From Liolophura sinensis (taxonomy: Eukaryota > Mollusca > Polyplacophora > Chitonida > Chitonidae), in assembly GCF_032854445.1 (NCBI RefSeq), contig NW_027018017.1, positions 1 to 64,000 on the forward strand: a stretch of DNA of 64,000 nucleotides, written 5' to 3'. Of this stretch, positions 11,101 to 23,700 are shown piece by piece. A program made the position numbers and the translations under genes. Numbering within the stretch: position 1 is the first letter of the stretch; each line of letters opens with the position of its first letter. The notes beneath the pieces are model-generated. The model was not told the DNA's origin. It did no database searches and was given only the letters and a program-made list of their open reading frames with translations.

Positions 11101-12501
11101 CACTTAGAAGTAAGGCAATTGCTGGGTGAGTTAAATGGGCTTAGCCCAAAGATTTCACGTCTTCTGGGCTACCGAAGGGCACATAACTTATAGTCAAAAG
11201 TTGAATATAGTAATGACCAGTCGCGATTGTACAGAGTACAGTGTAGCCGATTTCAATTAACAAAAAGACCAGGCAAAAATGCAAAAGTGGAAAAACTGTT
11301 CCAGTGCTGCTGGTCAGAGGCTAATCCGACGTATTTTGTGACGAGAAATCGAATGGTGCAAACCGCGTTGCTCTCCGACCAATACTTTTGGCTGTAGTGA
11401 CAATTGAATGATCATTTATGTCATAACCACGTGCCCAGCAACGGCTCTTACTCCATGGAAACCAGGGAAATTTGAAATTTTTCAACAGCTGCCGATGCCT
11501 GGCTCAATTCCGCATCTTTTGGCACCTTACTGAAGTGGGTCAGTGTTCAGTTGTACTTTTTACAGCAGACTGTATCAAGTACCTTGTGTTTTTCAGGTAC
11601 AAATGGTGTGGTTTTTCTACACGTAGATAAAGACATTGAGATTGTCTTGCACTTAGAAGTAAGGCAATTGCTGGGTGAGTTAAATGGGCTTAGCCCAAAG
11701 ATTTCAGGTCTTCTGGGCTACCGAAGGGCACATAACTTATAGTCAAAAGTTGAATATAGTAATGACCAGTCGCGATTGTACAGAGTACAGTGTAGCCGAT
11801 TTCAATTAACAAAAAGACCAGGCAAAAATGCAAAAGTGGAAAAACTGTTCCAGTGCTGCTGGTAAGAGGCTAATCCGACGATTTTTGTGACGAGAAATCG
11901 AATGGTGCAAACCGCGTTGCTCTCCGACCTATACTTTTGGCTGTAGTGACAATTGAATGATCATTTATGTCATAATCACGTGCCCAGCAACGGCTCTTAC
12001 TCCATGGAAACCAGGGATATTTGCAATTTTTCAACAGCTGCCGATGCCTGGCCCAATTCCGCATCTTTTGGCACCTTATAAATGTGGGTCAGTGTTTAGT
12101 TTTACTTTTTACAGCAGACTGTATCAAGTACCTTGTGTTTTTTATGTACAAATGGTGTGGTTTTTCTACACGTAGATAAAGACATTGAGATTGTCTTGGA
12201 CTTAGAAGTAAGACAATTGCTGGGTGAGTTAAATGGGCTTGGCCCAAAGATTTCAGGTCTTCTGGGCTACCGAAGGGCACATAACTTATAGTCAAAAGTT
12301 GAATATAGTAATGACCAGTCGCGATTGTACAGAGTACAGTGTAGTCGATTTCAATTAACAAAAAGACCAGGTAAAAATGCAAAAGTGGAAAAACTGTTCC
12401 AGTGCTGCTGGTAAGAGGCTAATCCGACGTATTTTGTGACGAGAAATCGAATGGTGCAAACCGCGTTTCTCTCCGACTAATACTTTTGCCTGTAGTGACA
12501 A
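8109..12501 (+). repeat. Higher-order repeat, copy 3, ending in a chimeric monomer
   Basis: Monomers start at 8109, 8658, 9206, 9756, 10306, 10855, 11404 and 11953. The first seven follow the order of copy 1: AAATACAAAAG near 8530, GAGGCC near 9298, TTCAAAAGCTG after 9756, GTGCGTAG after 10306, ATTTATTTCAT after 10855, CATAACCACG after 11404. The unit corresponding to 3721/7562 is missing. The unit at 11953 begins like the 4270/8109 type (GTTTAGTTTTAC) but finishes like the 424 type (GGACTTAGAAGTAAGAC, CTTGGCCC, TAGTCGAT). Beyond about 12.5 kb the HOR order is lost. Confidence 0.84.
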
Positions 12502-13050
12502 TTGAATGATCATTGATGTCATAATCACGTGCCCTGCAACGGCTCTTACTCCATGGAAACCAGGGAAATTTGCAATTTTTCAACAGCTGCCGATACCTGG
12601 CTCAATTCCGCATCTTTTGGCACCTTACTGAAGTGGGTCAGTGTTCAGTTGTACTTTTTACAGCAGACTGTATCAAGTACCTTGTGTTTTTCACGTACAA
12701 ATGGTGTGGTTTTTCTACACGTAGATAAAGACATTGAGATTGTCTTGGACTTAGAAGTAAGACAATTGCTGGGTGAGTTAAATGGGCTTAGCCCAAAGAT
12801 TTCAGGTCTTCTGGGCTACCGAAGGGCACTTAACTTATAGCCAAAAGTTGAATATAGTAATGACCAGTCCCGATTGTACAGAGTACAGTGTAGCCGATTT
12901 CAATTAACAAAAAGACCAGGCAAAAATGCAAAAGTGGAAAAACTGTTCCAGTGCTGCTGGTAAGAGGCTAATCCGACGTATTTTGTGACGAGAAATCGAA
13001 TCTTGCAAACCGCGTTGCTCTCCGACCAATACTTTTGGCTGTAGTGACAA

Positions 13051-13389
13051 TTGAATGATCATTTATGTCATAATCACGTGCCCAGCAACGGCTCTTACTC
13101 CATGGAAACCAGGGAAATTTGCAATTTTTCAACAGCTGCCGATGCCTGGCTCAATTCCGCATCATTTGGCACCTTACTGAAGTGGGTCAGTGTTCAGTTG
13201 TACTTTTTACAGCAGACTGTATCAAGTACCTTGTGTTTTTCACGTACAAATGGTGTGGTTTTTCTACACGTAGATAAAGACATTGAGATTGTCTTGGACT
13301 TAGAAGTAAGACAATTGCTGGGTGAGTTAAATGGGCTTAGCCCAAAGATTTCATGTCTTCTGGGCTACCGAAGGGCACATAACTTATAG
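13051..13389 (+). other. Recurrent 112-codon open frame in the monomer, judged noncoding
   Basis: This is one example of a forward frame intact in roughly a quarter of the units at full length (others at 3721, 6464, 14150, 20191, 33369, 49895, 53189, 60326 and 63620). It begins at TTG, not ATG, and a shorter 103-residue form also lacks an ATG start in most units. The product has no signal peptide, transmembrane segment or motif I recognise. The unit length of 549 is divisible by three, so the frame persists through the array, but each unit has several in-frame stops (TAG at the end, TAA in the GGTAAGAGG, TAG before the next unit). ATAAATG-class units add two more. Most class-diagnostic differences change the amino acid. 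I therefore read it as chance openness plus homogenisation, not a gene. Confidence 0.75.
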
Positions 13390-16300
13390 TCAAAAGTTGA
13401 ATATAGTAATGACCAGTCGCGATTGTACAGAGTACAGTATAGCCGATTTCAATTAACAAAAAGACCAGGCAAAAATGCAAAAGTGGAAAAACTGTTCCAG
13501 TGCTGCTGGTAAGAGGCTAATCCGACGTATTTTGTGACGAGAAATCGAATGGTGCAAGCCGCGTTGCTCTCCGACCAATACTTTTGGCTGTAGTGACAAC
13601 TGAATGATCATTGGATGTCATAATCACGTGCCCAGCAACGCTCTTACTCCATGGAAACCAGGGAAATTTGCAATTTTTCAACAGCTGCCGATGCCTGCCT
13701 CAATTCCGCATCTTTTGGAACCTTACTGAAGTGGGTCAGTGTTCAGTTGTACTTTTTTACAGCAGACTGTATCAAGTACCTTGTGTTTTTCACGTACAAA
13801 TGGTGTGGTTTTTCTACACGTAGATAAAGACATTGAGATTGTCTTGGACTTAGAAGTAAGACAATTGCTGGGTGAGTTAAATGGGCTTAGCCCAAAGATT
13901 TCAGGTCTTCTGGGCTACCGAAGGGCACATAACTTATAGCCAAAAGTTGAATATAGTAATGACCAGTCGCGATTGTACAGAGTACAGTGTAGCCGATTTC
14001 AATTAACAAAAAGACCAGGCAAAAAGGCAAAAGTGGAAAAACTGTTCCAGTGCTGCTGGTAAGAGGCTAATCCGACGTATTTTGTGACGAGAAATCGAAT
14101 CTTGCAAACCGCGTTGCTCTCCGACCAATACTTTTGGCTGTAGTGACAATTGAATGATCATTTATGTCATAATCACGTGCCCAGCAACGGCTCTTACTCC
14201 ATGGAAACCAGGGAAATTTGCAATTTTTCAACAGCTGCCAATGCCTGGCTCAATTCCGCATCATTTGGCACCTTACTGAAGTGGGTCAGTGTTCAGTTGT
14301 ACTTTTTACAGCAGACTGTATCAAGTACCTTGTGTTTTTCACGTACAAATGGTCTGGTTTTTCTACACGTAGATAAAGACATTGAGATTGTCTTGGACTT
14401 AGAAGTAAGACAATTGCTGGGTGAGTTAAATGGGCTTAGCCCAAAGATTTCAGGTCTTCTGGGCTACCGAAGGGCACATAACTTATAGTCAAAAGTTGAA
14501 TATAGTAATGACCAGTCGCGATTGTACAGAGTACAGTGTAGCCGATTTCAATTAACAAAAAGACCAGGCAAAAATGCAAAAGTGGAAAAACTGTTCCAGT
14601 GCTGCTGGTAAGAGGCTAATCCGACGTATTTTGTGACGAGAAATCGAATGGTGCAAGCCGCTTTGCTCTCCGACCAATACTTTTGGCTGTAGTGACAATT
14701 GAATGATCATTTATGTCATAATCACGTGCCCAGCAACGGCTCTTACTCCATGGAAACCAGGGAAATTTGCAATTTTTCAACAGCTGCCGATGCCTGTCTC
14801 AATTCCTCATCTTTTGGCACCTTACTGAAGTGGGTCAGTGTTCAGTTGTACTTTTTACAGCAGACTGTATCAAGTACCTTGTGTTTTTCACGTACAAATG
14901 GTGTGGTTTTTCTACACGTAGATAAAGACATTGAGATTGTCTTGCCCTTAGAAGTAAGGCAAATGGCTGGGTGAGATAAATGGGCTTAGCCCAAAGATTT
15001 CAGGTCTTCTGGGCTACCGAAGGGCACATAACTTATAGCCAAAAGTTGAATATAGTAATGACCAGTCGCGATTGTACAGAGTACAGTGTAGCCGATTTCA
15101 ATTAACAAAAAGACCAGGCAAAAATGCAAAAGTGGAAAAACTGTTCCAGTGGTGCTGGTAAGAGGCTAATCCGACGTATTTTGTGACGAGAAATCGAATG
15201 GTGCAAACCGCGTTGCTCTCCGACCTATACTTTTGGCTGTAGCGACAATTCAATGATCATTGATGTCATAATCACGTGCCCAGCAACGGCTCTTACTCCA
15301 TGGAAACCAGGGATATTTGCAATTTTTTAACAGCTGCCGATGCCTGGCCCAATTCCGCATCTTTTGGCACCTTATAAATGTGGGTCAGTGTTTAGTTGTA
15401 CTTTTTACAGCAGACTGTATCAAGTACCTTGTGTTTTTCACGTACAAATGGTCTGGTTTTTCTACACGTAGATAAAGACATTGAGATTGTCTTGGACTTA
15501 GAAGTAAGACAATTGCTGGGTGAGTTAAATGGGCTTAGCCCAAAGATTTCATGTCTTCTGGGCTACCGAAGGGCACATAACTTATAGTCAATAGTTGAAT
15601 ATAGTAATGACCAGTCGCGATTGTACAGAGTACAGTGTAGCCGATTTCAATTAACAAAAAGACCAGGCAAAAATGCAAAAGTGGAAAAACTGTTCCAGTG
15701 CTGCTGGTAAGAGGCTAATCCGACGTATTTTGTGACGAGAAATCGAATGGTGCAAGCCGCGTTGCTCTCCGACCAATACTTTTGGCTGTAGTGACAATTG
15801 AATGATCATTTATGTCATAATCACGTGCCCAGCAACGGCTCTTACTCCATGGAAACCAGGGAAATTTGCAATTTTTCAACAGCTGCCGATGCCTGGCTCA
15901 ATTCCGCATCTTTTGGCACCTTACTGAAGTGGGTCAGTGTTCAGTTGTACTTTTTACAGCAGACTGTATCAAGTACCTTGTGTTTTTCACGTACAAATGG
16001 TGTGGTTTTTCTACACGTAGATAAAGACATTGAGATTCTCTTGCACCTAGAAGTAAGGCAAATGGCTGGGTGAGATAAATGGGCTTAGCCCAAAGATTTC
16101 AGGTCTTCTGGGCTACCGAAGGGCACATAACTTATAGTCAAAAGTTGAATATAGTAATGACCAGTCGCGATTGTACAGAGTACAGTGTAGCCGATTTCAA
16201 TTAACAAAAAGACCAGGCAAAAATGCAAAATTGGAAAAACTGTTCCAGTGCTGCTGGTAAGAGGCTAATCCGACGTTTTTTGTGACGAGAAATCGAATGG

Positions 16301-16639
16301 TGCAAACCGCGTTGCTCTCCGACCTATACTTTTGGCTGTAGCGACAATTCAATGATCATTGATGTCATAATCACGTGCCCAGCAACGGCTCTTACTCCAT
16401 GGAAACCAGGGAAATTTGCAATTTTTCAACAGCTGCCGATGCCTGTCTCAATTCCGCATCTTTTGGCACCTTACTGAAGTGGGTCAGTGTTCAGTTGTAC
16501 TTTTTACAGCAGACTGTATCAAGTACCTTGTGTTTTTCACGTACAAATGGTGTGGTTTTTCTACACGTAGATAAAGACATTGAGATTGTCTTGCACTTAG
16601 AAGTAAGGCAATTGCTGGGTGAGTTAAATGGGCTTAGCC

Positions 16640-18921
16640 CAAAGATTTCAGGTCTTCTGGGCTACCGAAGGGCACATAACTTATAGTCAAAAGTTGAATA
16701 TAGTAATGACCAGTCGCGATTGTACATAGTACAGTGTAGCCGATTTCAATTAACAAAAAGACCAGGCAAAAATGCAAAAGTGGAAAAACTGTTCCAGTGC
16801 TGCTGGTAAGAGGCTAATCCGACGTATTTTGTGACGAGAAATCGAATCTTGCAAACCGCGTTGCTCTCCGACCAATACTTTTGGCTGTAGTGACAATTGA
16901 ATGATCATTTATGTCATAATCACGTGCCCAGCAACGGCTCTTACTCCATGGAAAACAGGGAAATTTGCAATTTTTCAACAGCTGCCGATGCCTGGCTCAA
17001 TTCCGCATCTTTTGGCACCTTACTGAAGTGGGTCAGTGTTCAGTTGTACTTTTTACAGCAGACTGTATCAAGTACCTTGTGTTTTTCATGTACAAATGGT
17101 GTGGTTTTTCTACACGTAGATAAAGACATTGAGATTGTCTTGCACCTAGAAGTAAGGCAATTGTTGGGTGAGATAAATGGGCTTAGCCCAAAGATTTCAG
17201 GTCTTCTGGGCTACCGAAGGGCACATAACTTATAGTCAAAAGTTGAATATAGTAATGACCAGTCGCGATTGTACAGAGTACAGTGTAGCCGATTTCAATT
17301 AACAAAAAGACCAGGCAAAAATGCAAAAGTGGAAAAACTGTTCCAGTGCTGCTGGTAAGAGGCTAATCCGACGTATTTTGTGACGAGAAATCGAATGGTG
17401 CAAACCGCGTTGCTCTCCGACCTATACTTTTGGCTGTAGCGACAATTCAATGATCATTGATGTCATAATCACGTGCCCAGCAACGGCTCTTACTCCATGG
17501 AAACCAGGGATATTTGCAATTTTTTAACAGCTGCCGATGCCTGGCCCAATTCCGCATCTTTTGGCACCTTATAAATGTGGGTCAGTGTTTAGTTGTACTT
17601 TTTACAGCAGACTGTATCAAGTACCTTGTGTTTTTTATGTACAAATGGTGTGGTTTTTCTACACGTAGATAAAGACATTGAGATTGTCTTGCACTTAGAA
17701 GTAAGACAATTGCTGGGTGAGTTAAATGGGCTTGGCCCAAAGATTTCAGGTCTTCTGGGCTACCGAAGGGCACATAACTTATAGTCAAAAGTTGAATATA
17801 GTAATGACCAGTCGCGATTGTACATAGTACAGTGTAGCCGATTTCAATTAACAAAAAGACCAGGCAAAAATGCAAAAGTGGAAAAACTGTTCCAGTGCTG
17901 CTGGTAAGAGGCTAATCCGACGTATTTTGTGACGAGAAATCGAATCTTGCAAACCGCGTTGCTCTCCGACCAATACTTTTGGCTGTAGTGACAATTGAAT
18001 GATCATTTATGTCATAATCACGTGCCCAGCAACGGCTCTTACTCCATGGAAAACAGGGAAATTTGCAATTTTTCAACAGCTGCCGATGCCTGGCTCAATT
18101 CCGCATCTTTTGGCACCTTACTGAAGTGGGTCAGTGTTCAGTTGTACTTTTTACAGCAGACTGTATCAAGTACCTTGTGTTTTTCATGTACAAATGGTGT
18201 GGTTTTTCTACACGTAGATAAAGACATTGAGATTGTCTTGCACCTAGAAGTAAGGCAATTGTTGGGTGAGATAAATGGGCTTAGCCCAAAGATTTCAGGT
18301 CTTCTGGGCTACCGAAGGGCACATAACTTATAGTCAAAAGTTGAATATAGTAATGACCAGTCGCGATTGTACAGAGTACAGTGTAGCCGATTTCAATTAA
18401 CAAAAAGACCAGGCAAAAATGCAAAAGTGGAAAAACTGTTCCAGTGCTGCTGGTAAGAGGCTAATCCGACGTATTTTGTGACGAGAAATCGAATGGTGCA
18501 AACCGCGTTGCTCTCCGACCTATACTTTTGGCTGTAGCGACAATTCAATGATCATTGATGTCATAATCACGTGCCCAGCAACGGCTCTTACTCCATGGAA
18601 ACCAGGGATATTTGCAATTTTTTAACAGCTGCCGATGCCTGGCCCAATTCCGCATCTTTTGGCACCTTATAAATGTGGGTCAGTGTTTAGTTGTACTTTT
18701 TACAGCAGACTGTATCAAGTACCTTGTGTTTTTTATGTACAAATGGTGTGGTTTTTCTACACGTAGATAAAGACATTGAGATTGTCTTGCACTTAGAAGT
18801 AAGACAATTGCTGGGTGAGTTAAATGGGCTTGGCCCAAAGATTTCAGGTCTTCTGGGCTACCGAAGGGCACATAACTTATAGTCAAAAGTTGAATATAGT
18901 AATGACCAGTCGCGATTGTAC
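16640..18921 (+). repeat. Recent 1098-bp dimer duplication
   Basis: Sequence from about 16640 to 17823 recurs 1098 bp downstream at about 17738-18921 with no difference noticed by eye. Shared private marks are GTACATAGTAC near 16724 and 17822, CGAATCTTGC near 16853 and 17943, ATGGAAAACAGGG near 16948 and 18046, and GCACCTAG with TTGTTGGGTGAGATAAATG near 17142 and 18240. The repeated unit is one ACTGAAG-class plus one ATAAATG-class monomer. The left edge lies after the CTTAGCCC/CTTGGCCC difference near 16634. The right edge lies before GTACAGAGTAC near 18916. Near-identity over two periods implies a recent amplification or conversion. Confidence 0.82.
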
Positions 18922-19092
18922 AGAGTACAGTGTAGTCGATTTCAATTAACAAAAAGACCAGGTAAAAATGCAAAAGTGGAAAAACTGTTCCAGTGCTGCT
19001 GGTAAGAGGCTAATCCGACGTATTTTGTGACGAGAAATCGAATGGTGCAAACCGCGTTGCTCTCCGACCTATACTTTTGGCTGTAGCGACAA
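18544..19092 (+). repeat. Reference monomer, ATAAATG class (549 bp)
   Basis: This unit represents the second major class. It has TCAATGATCATTGATG at its start, GGATATT instead of GGAAATT, and six T residues before AACAG. It reads CCTGGCCC instead of CCTGGCTC, and has TATAAAT at 18668-18674 where the other class reads ACTGAAG. It also has GTTTAG for GTTCAG, TTTTTTATGTAC for TTTTTCANGTAC, and CTTGGCCC for CTTAGCCC. In the forward frame the TATAAAT and GTTTAG changes each create a stop codon (TAA and TAG), so this class cannot encode the 112-residue frame. Other members start near 424, 973, 4820, 8658, 17446, 28429, 31173 and 38310. Many units are mosaics of this class and the ACTGAAG class. Confidence 0.88.
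18668..18674 (+). promoter_or_regulatory. TATA-like motif in ATAAATG-class monomers (example copy)
   Basis: TATAAAT occurs here and at the same place in every ATAAATG-class unit, and is absent from ACTGAAG and ATTCATG units. It matches a core TATA box in sequence only. No transcript start, initiator or gene follows that I can support, so this is a candidate at best. Confidence 0.15.
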
Positions 19093-20739
19093 TTCAATGA
19101 TCATTGATGTCATAATCACGTACCCAGCAACGGCTCTTACTCCATGGAAACCAGGGAAATTTGCAATTTTTCAACAGCTGCCGATGCCTGGCTCAATTCC
19201 GCATCTTTTGGCACCTTACTGAAGTGGGTCAGTGTTCAGTTGTACTTTTTACAGCAGACTGTATCAAGTACCTTGTGTTTTTCAAGTACAAATGGTGTGG
19301 TTTTTCTACACGTAGATAAAGACATTGAGATTGTCTTGCACTTAGAAGTAAGACAATTGCTCGGTGAGTTAAATGGGCTTTGCCCAAAGATTTCAGGTCT
19401 TCTGGGCTACCGAAGGGCACATAACTTATAGCCAAAAGTTGAATATAGTAATGACCAGTCGCGATTGTACAGAGTACAGTGTAGCCGATTTTAATTAACA
19501 AAAAGACCAGGGAAAAATGCAAAAGTGGAAAAACTGTTCCAGTGCTGCTGGTAAGAGGCTAATCCGACGTATTTTGTGACGAGAAATCGAATCTTGCAAA
19601 CCGCGTTGCTCTCCGACCAATACTTTTGGCTGTATTGACAATTGAATGATCATTGATGTCATAATCACGTGCCCAGCAACGGCTCTTACTCCATGGAAAC
19701 CAGGGAAATTTGCAATTTTTCAACAGCTGCCGATGCCTGGCTCAATTCCGCATCATTTGGCACCTTACTGAAGTGGGTCAGTGTTCAGTTGTACTTTTTA
19801 CAGCAGACTGTATCAAGTACCTTGTGTTTTTCACGTACAAATGGTCTGCTTTTTCTACACGTAGATAAAGACATTGAGATTGTCTTGGACTTAGAAGTAA
19901 GACAATTGCTGGGTGAGTTAAATGGGCTTAGCCCAAAGATTTCATGTCTTCTGGGCTACCGAAGGGCACATAACTTATAGTCAAAAGTTGAATACAGTAA
20001 TGACCAGTCGCGATTGTACAGAGTACAGTGTAGCCGATTTCAATTAACAAAAAGACCAGGCAAAAATGCAAAAGTGGAAAAACTGTTCCAGTGCTGCTGG
20101 TAAGAGTCTAATCCGACGTATTTTGTGACGAGAAATCGAATGGTGCAAGCCGCGTTGCTCTCCGACCAATACTTTTGGCTGTAGTGACAATTGAATGATC
20201 ATTTATGTCATAATCACGTGCCCAGCAACGGCTCTTACTCCATGGAAACCAGGGAAATTTGCAATTTTTTAACAGCTGCCGATGCCTGGCTCAATTCCGC
20301 ATCTTTTGGCACCTTACTGAAGTGGGTCAGTGTTCAGTTGTACTTTTTACAGCAGACTGTATCAAGTACCTTGTGTTTTTCACGTACAAATGGTGTGGTT
20401 TTTCTACACGTAGATAAAGACAATGAGATTGTCTTGCACTTAGAAGTAAGGCAATTACTGGGTGAGTTAAATGGGCTTCGCCCAAACATTTCAGGTCTTC
20501 TGGGCTACCGAAGGGCACATAACTTATAGTCAAAAGATGAATATAGTAATGACCAGTCGCGATTGTACAGAGTACAGTGTAGCCGATTTCAATTAACAAA
20601 AAGACCAGGCAAAAATGCAAAAGTGGAAAAACTGTTCCAGTGCTGCTGGTAAGAGGCTAATCCGACGATTTTTGTGACGAGAAATCGAATGGTGCAAACC
20701 GCGTTGCTCTCCGACCTATACTTTTGGCTGTAGCGACAA

Positions 20740-23700
20740 TTCAATGATCATTGATGTCATAATCACGTGCCCAGCAACGGCTCTTACTCCATGGAAACCA
20801 GGGATATTTGCAATTTTTTAACAGCTGCCGATGCCTGGCCCAATTCCGCATCTTTTGGCACCTTACTGAAGTGGGTCAGTGTTCAGTTGTACTTTTTACA
20901 GCAGACTGTATCAAGTACCTTGTGTTTTGGACGTACAATTGGTCTGGTTTTTCTACACGTAGATAAAGACATTGAGATTGTCTTGGACTTAGAAGTAAGA
21001 CAATTGCTGGGTGAGTTAAATGGGCTTAGCCCAAAGATTTCAATGTCTTCTGGGCTACCGATGGGCACATAACTTATACTCAAAAGTTGAATATAGTAAT
21101 GACCAGTAGCGATTGTACAGAGTACAGTGTAGCCGATTTCAATTAACAAAAAGACCAGGCAAAAATGCAAAAGTGGAAAAACTGTTCCAGTGATGCTGTT
21201 AAGAGGCTAATTCGACGTATTTTGTGACGAGAAATCGAATGGTGCAATCCGCGTTGCTCTCCGACCATACTTTTGCCTATAGCGACAATTGAACGATCAT
21301 TTATGTCATAATCACGTGCCCAGCAACGGCTCTTACTCCATGGAAACCAGGGATATTTGCAATTTTTTAAAGCTGCCGATGCCTGGCTCAATTCCGCATC
21401 TTTTGGCACCTTACTGAAGTGGTTCAATGTTCAGTTGTACTTTTTACAACAGACTGTATCAAGTACCTTGTGTTTTTTATGTACAAATGGTGTGGTTTTT
21501 CTACACGTAGATAAAGACATTGAGATTGTCTTGCACTTAGAAGTAAGGCAATTGCTGGGTGAGTTAAATGGGCTTAGACCAAAGATTTCAGGTCTTCTGG
21601 GCTACCGAAGGGCACATAACTTATAGTCAAAAGTTGAATATAGTAATGACCAGTCGCGATTGTACAGAGTACAGTGTAGCCGATTTCAATTCACTAAAAG
21701 ACCAGGCAAAAATGCAAAAGTGGAAAAACTGTTCCAGTGCTGCTGGTAACAGGCTAATCCGACGTATTTTGTGACGAGAAATTGAATGGTGCAAACCGCG
21801 TTGCTCTCCGACCAATACTTTTGCCTGTAGCGACAATTCAATGATCATTGATGTCATAATCACGTGCCCAGCAACGGCTCTTACTCCATGGAAACCAGGG
21901 ATATTTGCAATTTTTAACAGCTGTCGATGCCTGGCCCAATTCCGCATCTTTTGGCACCTTATAAATGTGGGTCAGTGTTTAGTTGTACTTTTTACAGCAG
22001 ACTGTATCAAGTACCTTGTGTTTTTTATGTACAAATGGTGTGGTTTTTCTACACGTAGATAAAGACATTGAGATTGTCTTGGACTTAGAAGTAAGACAAT
22101 TGCTGGGTGAGTTAAATGGGCCTGGCCCAAAGATTTCAGGTCTTCTGGGCTACCGAAGGGCACATAACTTATAGTCAAAAGTTGAATATAGTAATGACCA
22201 GTCGCGATTGTACAGAGTACAGTGTAGCCGGTTTCAATTAACAAAAAGACCAGGCAAAAATGCAAAAGTGGAAAAACTGTTCCAGTGCTGCTGGTAAGAG
22301 GCTAATCCGACGTATTTTGTGACGACAAATCGAATGGTGCAAACCGCGTTGCTCTCCGACCAATACTTTTGCCTGTAGTGACAATTGAATGATCATTTAT
22401 GTCATAATTACGTGCAGAGCAACGGCTCTTACTCCATGGAAACCAGGGATATTTGCAATTTTTCAACAGCTGCCGATGCCTGGCTCAATTCCGCATCTTT
22501 TGGCACCTTACTGAAGTGGGTCAGTGTTCAGTTGTACTTTTTACAGCAGACTGTATCAAGTACCTTGTGCTTTTCACGTACAAATGGTGTGGTTTTTCTA
22601 CAAGTAGATAAAGACATTGAGATTGTCTTGCACTTAGAAGTAAGGCAATTGCTGGGTGAGTTAAATGGGCTTAGCCCAAAGATTTCAGGTCTTCTGGGCT
22701 ACCGAAGGGCACATAACTTATAGTCAAAAGTTGAATATAGTAATGACCAGTAGCGATTGTACAGAGTACAGTGTAGCCGATTTCAATTAACAAAAAGACC
22801 AGGCAAAAATGCAAAAGTGGAAAAACTGTTCCACTGCTGCTGGTAAGAGGCTAATTCGACGTATTTTGTGACAAGAAATCGAATGGTGCAAACCACGTTG
22901 CTTTCCGACCAATACTTTTGGCTGTAGTGACAATTCAATGATCATTTATGTCATAATCACGTGCCTAGCAACGGCTCTTACTCCATGGAAACCAGGGAAA
23001 TTTGCAATTTTTCAACAGCTGCCGATGCCTGGCTCAATTCCGCATCTTTTGGCACCTTACTGAAGTGGGTCAGTGTTCAGTTGTACTTTTTACAGCAGAC
23101 TGTATCAAGTACCTTGTGTTTTTTATGTACAAATGGTGTGGTTTCTCTACACGTAGATAAAGACATTTGAGATTGTCTTGCACTTAGAAGTAAGGCAATT
23201 GCTGGTTGAGTTAAATGGGCTTAGCCCAAAGATTTCAGGTCTTCTGGGCTACCGAAGGGCACATAACTTATAGTCAAAAGATGAATATAGTAATGACCAG
23301 TCGCGATTGTACAGAGTTCAGTGTAGCCGGTTTCAATTAACAAAAAGACAAGGCAAAAATGCAAAAGTGGAAAAACTGTTCCAGTTCTACTAGTAAGAGG
23401 CTAATTCGACGTATTTTGTGACGAAAAAAATCGAATGGTCCAATCCGGGTTGCTCTCCGACCAATACTTTTGGCTGTAGCGACAATTGAATGATCATTGA
23501 TGTCATAATCACGTGCGTAGCAACGGCTCTTACTCCATGGAAACCAGGGAAATTTGCAATTTGTCAACAGCTGCCGATGCCTGCCTCAATTCCGAATCTT
23601 TTGGCACCTTACTGAAGTTTGTCAGTGTTCAGTTGTACTTTTTACAGCAGACTGTATCAAGTACCTTGTGTTTTTCACGTACAAATGGTGTGGTTTTTCT

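Larger units (their letters stand above)
12502..20739 (+). repeat. Satellite block dominated by ACTGAAG-class monomers
   Basis: Starts are 12502, 13051, 13600, 14150, 14699, 15249, 15798, 16348, 16897, 17446, 17995, 18544, 19093, 19642 and 20191. Most units are ACTGAAG class with CACGTAC or CATGTAC at the first four-base variable site. ATAAATG-class units sit at 15249, 17446 and 18544. The unit at 15249 is a mosaic: ATAAATG at its class switch, but TTCACGTAC and GGTCTGG downstream as in the other class. Some units share CGAATCTTGC in place of CGAATGGTGC (near 13001, 14099, 16853, 17943, 19591), a local mark that helps order the copies. No gene is visible. Confidence 0.85.

Noticed and set aside
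17582-17875. The 97-codon reverse frame as a hydrophobic small protein.
   Set aside because: It overlaps the forward frame, breaks with single-base indels in many units, and its composition follows from the opposite-strand base content.
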